22,678 nucleotides of DNA, taken from a virus. The DNA lies in IMG/VR virus record IMGVR_UViG_3300008624_000071, positions 1 through 22,678 of that record; one strand, given 5' to 3'. Each line of letters starts with the position of its first letter. The stretch's first letter is position 1. The notes beneath the pieces are model-generated. The model worked only from the letters and a program-made list of their open reading frames with translations, was not told where the DNA came from and did not search any database. Shown one piece after another: positions 20,189 through 22,678 of the stretch. Position numbers and translations under genes: made by a program.

Positions 20189-20255
20189 TTACTTCAATAA
20201 CTTTTATCATTAAATAAGCAAAGACAACGAGTCCAATGAATGGCACAATCCACAT
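20175..20255 (-). CDS. 26-aa single-pass membrane peptide
   Basis: 26 aa: MWIVPFIGLVVFAYLMIK then VIEVNESR, one membrane helix and a charged tail. The ATG overlaps the stop of the acidic gene (TAATG), a strong sign of coupling, and its end overlaps the next gene. With 13647-13736 it forms a second acidic protein-membrane peptide pair. Confidence 0.6.
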   Translation of the reverse strand: MWIVPFIGLVVFAYLMIKVIEVNESR

Positions 20256-20503
20256 TACTCGTACAGCTTTCTCATGTGGGGTGAAATTGCGTCCATGTCG
20301 ATTTGACTCTCGTCATCTTCATCAATGGGGTCAGTATCCACTTTGGTATCCAACTGCTCAAGTTCATCTTGAACATCTTCTTTGGTTGTGGGCAGTAAGC
20401 CATTTTCAGTAACAATCTTCTCAGCTTCAATATCTGCCTTGAGTTCATCAAAGAAGGAGCGGTCGAGTCCGAGTTCTGCGAGTGCTTTTTCTAATTTAAT
20501 CAT
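20255..20503 (-). CDS. Acidic protein, paralogue of 13758-13994
   Basis: 82 aa: MIKLEKALAELGLDRSFFDE, then KEDVQDELEQLDTKVDTDPI and DEDDESQIDMDAISPHM. The last ~45 residues match the 78-aa paralogue position by position; the N-terminal helix is different. The acidic motif D(V/T)DPIDEDDE(E/S)QIDM is the conserved centre. It heads a four-gene operon. Function unknown; DNA mimicry or a metal-binding role would fit the charge. Confidence 0.8.
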   Translation of the reverse strand: MIKLEKALAELGLDRSFFDELKADIEAEKIVTENGLLPTTKEDVQDELEQLDTKVDTDPIDEDDESQIDMDAISPHMRKLYE

Positions 20504-20510
20504 GGTTTTA

Positions 20511-20538
20511 ATTATGTGGATTTATGCCTCGGTGTCAA
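20511..20538 (-). promoter_or_regulatory. Promoter of the acidic-protein operon
   Basis: TTGACA (20533-20538), a 16-bp spacer and CATAAT (20511-20516). It overlaps the end of the 89-aa gene (stop at 20522). Non-dyad class. Confidence 0.8.
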
Positions 20539-20791
20539 GGTCTTTATGCGTAATTGTTACTTTTTTTCGGCCTTTCCAATCATAGGTCGCCTCACGAAAA
20601 TCAGGATCTTCTTTGAATGCCCTATATATCTGTTGCGTCTCTGTTTGATGTCGCATTATCTTTGCATAAGCTTGTTCATCAGAAAAACCAAGCTTTTTAA
20701 GTCCCTGCACTAATGCCTCACGGGCACGGGTAAAATCATCCAATAAGTCAAGGATGTCTTGCGGTGGTAATTCGAAGCTTTCGTTTCTCAT
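20522..20791 (-). CDS. Small helical protein
   Basis: 89 aa from ATG 20791, which overlaps the upstream stop as ATGA. FELPPQDILDLLDDFTRARE, then ALVQGLKKLGFSDEQAYAKI and a basic C-terminal part (YDWKGRKKVTITHKDL). No family was recognised. It is the last gene of a three-gene cassette starting at 21146. Confidence 0.7.
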   Translation of the reverse strand: MRNESFELPPQDILDLLDDFTRAREALVQGLKKLGFSDEQAYAKIMRHQTETQQIYRAFKEDPDFREATYDWKGRKKVTITHKDLDTEA

Positions 20792-20940
20792 GAGTTTTGG
20801 CTGTCTACAATTTTGGCAAGGCGAGTAAGTTCCTCCGTGATGCCACGGACGGACTCGGAAGAGGCCTTGGGGTTTCGGAGGACTGCAACCATGGCTGGCA
20901 TAAGAGCCTCCCATGTTGGTGTTACGTCTATGGTTTCCAT
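20788..20940 (-). CDS. Small helical protein
   Basis: 50 aa from ATG 20940, one base after the upstream stop: METIDVTPTWEALMPAMVAV, LRNPKASSESVRGITEELTR, LAKIVDSQNS. The helical pattern TPTWEALMP...VLRN......V..EL.R.A...D is seen in small phage proteins of unknown function. Coupled on both sides. Confidence 0.7.
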   Translation of the reverse strand: METIDVTPTWEALMPAMVAVLRNPKASSESVRGITEELTRLAKIVDSQNS

Positions 20941-20941
20941 G

Positions 20942-21097
20942 TTACTTTTTTGCATTACGTTCTTGTGCTTCACGAACCTTTGGGCGAACCATGACGTTCG
21001 GGTGAGTTAATGATTCCACCAATGGCAGGTCGCCTGTATGAGAAGCCTTCTTGCCATACTTGGAGGATTGACGGGTTTTCATAATTTTCTTGCTCAT
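20942..21097 (-). CDS. Small basic protein
   Basis: 51 aa, very basic: MSKKIMKTRQSSKYGKKASH, TGDLPLVESLTHPNVMVRPK, VREAQERNAKK. No family was recognised; nucleic-acid or ribosome binding would suit the charge. It is the first gene of the three-gene cassette. Confidence 0.65.
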   Translation of the reverse strand: MSKKIMKTRQSSKYGKKASHTGDLPLVESLTHPNVMVRPKVREAQERNAKK

Positions 21098-21116
21098 TTT
21101 TTAACTTTCTATGCAT

Positions 21117-21146
21117 CTAGTATGACGGAAAAATAAATAAAGTCAA
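21117..21146 (-). promoter_or_regulatory. Promoter of the 51/50/89-aa cassette (dyad class)
   Basis: TTGACT (21141-21146), an 18-bp spacer ending CCGTCA and TACTAG (21117-21122). Confidence 0.8.
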
Positions 21147-21188
21147 GGCTAATCGCAAAAAAGATGAAAAAAGTTTTGAGGCTAGGTT

Positions 21189-21217
21189 GGCACGGCGCGT
21201 GCTGCACGTCCCGTGCC
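21189..21217 (+). repeat. 29-bp palindrome, copy 8 of 9
   Basis: Identical over all 29 bp to copy 2. It lies 5 bp past the stop of the secreted 114-aa gene. Confidence 0.85.
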
Positions 21218-21222
21218 CAAAT

Positions 21223-21567
21223 CTAGAGCGTACAGAAATTAAACCATTGTTGGGTTTGTGGGTTCCATGCTTGAGGATACACGTCGCCATGCGTCCACAC
21301 CCAACTCTGTTCATTTTCCCAGAAAAGCCAAACACCACAATTCTCATCGCCTTCGGGATAGAGCCAACCTTTGTCGCAATGATAAATCCACCAATCCTCT
21401 GTTTGGAAGTATGCCCCGAACCACTCAAGGTAATGCCACGCATTACCCGATAGAAAGCTGTCGGAAAGGTTAATCGCCGTGGTGTTCCATTCCTCGACTA
21501 CGTGGCGATTGCGTTGCCCACTAAGGGGAGTGGCAATCAATAAGGCTAATAATATAAACTTTTTCAT
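21223..21567 (-). CDS. Secreted protein with a Verrucomicrobia-type WFG/GWLW domain
   Basis: 114 aa. MKKFILLALLIATPLSGQ is a typical signal peptide (cleavage probably near 18). The mature part has WHYLEWFGAYFQTEDWWIYH, CDKGWLYPEG, VWLFWENEQSWVWTHGDVYP and a final WFNF. I associate this order of tryptophan motifs (WFG.Y...WIYH..GWLY....WL......W.WT....YP....) with a domain abundant in secreted proteins of marine Verrucomicrobia (Opitutae). It is probably host-derived and exported after infection, perhaps altering the envelope. It ends an operon with the WYL-like gene (4-bp ATGA overlap). Confidence 0.75.
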   Translation of the reverse strand: MKKFILLALLIATPLSGQRNRHVVEEWNTTAINLSDSFLSGNAWHYLEWFGAYFQTEDWWIYHCDKGWLYPEGDENCGVWLFWENEQSWVWTHGDVYPQAWNPQTQQWFNFCTL

Positions 21568-21815
21568 TTGTTTGTAATAGAGATGATGCCTTCATAACGG
21601 AATGAGCGAATGCCCTCACGTTCGTAGCAATATGCACGGATACCTACGTTTTCCCAGTTCTCTCGTTGGTTACCGAAGTAATTCCAATAGTTCAGGTTGC
21701 GTAGCTTATAGGTTTCAAGTTCTCCGTTAATCTTCCGATAGGTAAGCGTGAATGGTTCGCTTGGCTGTTGTGGTTTACGGAAGAAGTTGATGATTCTTTT
21801 TATAATTTTTTTCAT
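21564..21815 (-). CDS. Small WYL-like protein
   Basis: 83 aa. A basic N-terminus (KKIIKRIINFFRKPQQP) precedes a beta-rich part: FTLTYRKINGELETYKL, then GIRAYCYEREGIRSFRYEGI. The pattern G.(R)AYC..R.GIR.FR...I..I is that of WYL-like domains, which bind nucleic acid or nucleotide ligands in regulators. The helix-turn-helix of full-length WYL regulators is missing. It is the first gene of a two-gene cassette and overlaps the secreted-protein gene as ATGA. Confidence 0.65.
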   Translation of the reverse strand: MKKIIKRIINFFRKPQQPSEPFTLTYRKINGELETYKLRNLNYWNYFGNQRENWENVGIRAYCYEREGIRSFRYEGIISITNK

Positions 21816-21822
21816 AACTTTA

Positions 21823-21850
21823 ATTATGCAGTTTTTTGTGTTTGTGTCAA
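21823..21850 (-). promoter_or_regulatory. Promoter of the WYL-like/secreted cassette
   Basis: TTGACA (21845-21850), a 16-bp spacer and CATAAT (21823-21828); the ATG follows after 7 nt. Non-dyad class. Confidence 0.8.
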
Positions 21851-21946
21851 TGCTAAATTGTGTGTTGTACCTTTTTCTCTCTCCCCTTCGGGTTGTAGGC
21901 GTGTGCTGACGCCTCGTTGTTCAATCTTTCGATCTACAGAAAAAGC

Positions 21947-22070
21947 AGTCCACGGAGGGATTCGAACCCTCGTCTTCGCCTATCCCACAACTGATCAGGT
22001 TGCTCCACCATTATCTAGAATAGATGAAGTAAAGGAGGCGCTGTTCTAGACCTGACTAAACTACGCGGAC
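21947..22070 (-). tRNA. tRNA-like gene with an expanded anticodon region
   Basis: The ends are clear: acceptor GTCCGCG/CGTGGAC (7 pairs, one G-U), D stem GTTT/GAAC with loop AGTCAGGTCTA, T arm GAGGG-TTCGAAT-CCCTC and a 5-nt variable loop (AAGAC). A possible anticodon stem CGCCT/AGGCG sits at nearly the right distance, but it encloses 54 nt instead of 7. Inside are hairpins ATCTA-TTC-TAGAT and GCAAC-CTGATCA-GTTGT; the latter alone looks like an anticodon arm reading GAU. No 3' CCA is encoded. It could be a tRNA with a ~47-nt insertion or intron, or a recombined, inactive tRNA. Amino acid not assigned. It has its own promoter. Confidence 0.55.
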
Positions 22071-22101
22071 ACAATAAAAGTCTTTCAATTAACTATCTCC
22101 A

Positions 22102-22129
22102 ATAATAGACTATAGGGGTTTAAAGTCAA
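22102..22129 (-). promoter_or_regulatory. Promoter of the tRNA-like gene
   Basis: TTGACT (22124-22129), a 16-bp spacer and TATTAT (22102-22107), about 31 bp before the tRNA 5' end. Confidence 0.75.
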
Positions 22130-22171
22130 GGCTTTTCTTGAGAAAAATAATCTTTTTTCGGCTTGACTTTT

Positions 22172-22200
22172 GGCACGGCGCGGGCAGCACGTCCCGTGCC
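22172..22200 (+). repeat. 29-bp palindrome, copy 9 of 9
   Basis: Inner GCGGGCAGCACGT. It lies between a terminator and the tRNA promoter, as in the other cassettes. Confidence 0.8.
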
Positions 22201-22241
22201 AAATCCCATCCACGCCATACCTTTCGTGGGGCGTGGGGGAT
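22201..22241 (-). terminator. Terminator of the 53-aa gene
   Basis: ATCCCATCCACGCC and GGGGCGTGGGGGAT pair with small irregularities around an 11-nt loop; on the minus strand the stem is followed by a short TTT. It lies 32 bp after the stop. Confidence 0.6.
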
Positions 22242-22273
22242 CTGGCCCGAAGCGCTATATTTACCGTATTTGC

Positions 22274-22435
22274 TTAGTTATTAAGAACCTGAAAATACCC
22301 CTGTTTTATAAGCAGGGCCGTTTCCGCGGGCAAGACGGTTCCCAGGAGATAGGCCGCCTGAAACTCACTGTAGCCTGCATCTAGGAGTTCTTCGTAGTTC
22401 CTGATAACTTCCACATAGTATTTATAGTTAATCAT
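22274..22435 (-). CDS. Small hypothetical protein
   Basis: 53 aa: MINYKYYVEVIRNYEELLDA, GYSEFQAAYLLGTVLPAETA, then LLIKQGYFQVLNN. Helical, no family recognised. The ATG lies 5 nt after a TATTAT box (leaderless design) and a terminator follows. GC content is higher in the middle than in its neighbours. Confidence 0.65.
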   Translation of the reverse strand: MINYKYYVEVIRNYEELLDAGYSEFQAAYLLGTVLPAETALLIKQGYFQVLNN

Positions 22436-22440
22436 TTATA

Positions 22441-22446
22441 ATAATA
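22441..22446 (-). promoter_or_regulatory. Candidate -10 box before the 53-aa gene
   Basis: TATTAT in the context GTATATTAT, 5 nt before the ATG; no clear -35 box. Confidence 0.4.
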
Positions 22447-22525
22447 TACATTACAATTATACTCATAATAATAACTAGGCCCATTCATTTTTTCTATGTT
22501 TTGAGGTTAACGTTAAATAATAGCA

Positions 22526-22678
22526 TTAATGAGCCATATATGCAATACCTTTTTTACATCCTTTAATAAAGCACAGCTTGCAACCATTGCCAGCACAGGA
22601 TGAGAGGGTCGCTCTTTCTTTCTTGTCAACCTTTCTCCATTCTTTTTTGCCCATTCTGTGGGCATGGATTGTTGCAGG
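22526..22678 (-). CDS. Cys-rich small protein, partial at window edge
   Basis: At least 50 codons open to the edge; an ATG at 22654 would give a 42-aa product. It is basic with a Cys group near the end (SSCAGNGCKLCFIKGCKKG), which could hold a metal. Whether the gene starts at 22654 or beyond the window cannot be seen. It stops about 90 bp before the start of the 53-aa gene. Confidence 0.5.
   Translation of the reverse strand, partial: PATIHAHRMGKKEWRKVDKKERATLSSCAGNGCKLCFIKGCKKGIAYMAH

Noticed and set aside
14288-22200. 29-bp repeats as a CRISPR array
   Set aside because: Repeat length fits, but spacing is 0.4-1.6 kb with genes in between and no cas genes are present.
14288-22200. Integron-type attC cassette array
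   Set aside because: No integrase and no attC core sites (GTTRRRY/RYYYAAC) were seen; the cassettes carry their own promoters, unlike most integron cassettes.
22432-22488. 18-aa Tyr-rich frame ending in an ATGA overlap with the 53-aa gene
   Set aside because: Composition follows from TAT repeats in AT-rich DNA, and the region contains the -10 box of the next gene.

Overview
The window looks like part of a tailed double-stranded DNA phage (Caudoviricetes) or closely related prophage. The core evidence is an ordered minus-strand block: PhoH-like ATPase, sigma-like protein, ERCC4-type nuclease, large terminase, portal, protease-scaffold fusion, structural protein and major capsid protein, closed by an intrinsic terminator. 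No integrase, repressor or host housekeeping gene is visible. The host is most likely a marine Verrucomicrobium of the Opitutae/Puniceicoccales type. This is inferred from one secreted 114-aa protein (21223-21567) with the WFG..WIYH..GWLY..W.WT..YP architecture that I associate with those bacteria; I could not run a search.

Layout. (1) 1-12486, minus strand, virion and late-control block, tightly packed with ATGA overlaps, including two small genes (5531-5683, 5719-5892) between terminase and portal. (2) 12487-12522, a divergent promoter region. (3) 12523-13487, a short plus-strand island: a membrane-anchored coiled-coil protein (spanin-like), a small protein resembling the toxin-binding half of MbcA/ParS antitoxins, and two unknowns, ended by a hairpin with C8/G7 tracts. 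(4) 13647-22678, minus strand: about 30 very small genes (21-114 aa) in one- to four-gene cassettes, most with their own sigma70-like promoter, many with their own terminator.

The accessory region is the most interesting part. Nine copies of a 29-bp imperfect palindrome, all in the same orientation, mark the cassette borders. Three are embedded in a larger ~100-bp composite repeat that carries a terminator. About half of the promoters share an inverted repeat in which the -35 box TTGAC(A/T) pairs with a (A/T)GTCA arm fixed just before the -10 box, about two helical turns away. This suggests a common regulator. In both the virion block and the accessory block, many start codons lie 4-8 nt after a -10 hexamer with no Shine-Dalgarno, which implies widespread leaderless mRNAs. 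A second class of leader is A-rich, also without Shine-Dalgarno.

The accessory region also holds a duplicated two-gene module (acidic protein followed by a tiny membrane peptide), a tRNA-like gene whose anticodon region is expanded by ~47 nt, a WYL-like small protein, a YNGWxNxxTWNVALW-family protein and several short SH3-like proteins. Most of these have no function I can name. Starts were chosen by overlap with the upstream stop, by promoter position or by codon context.
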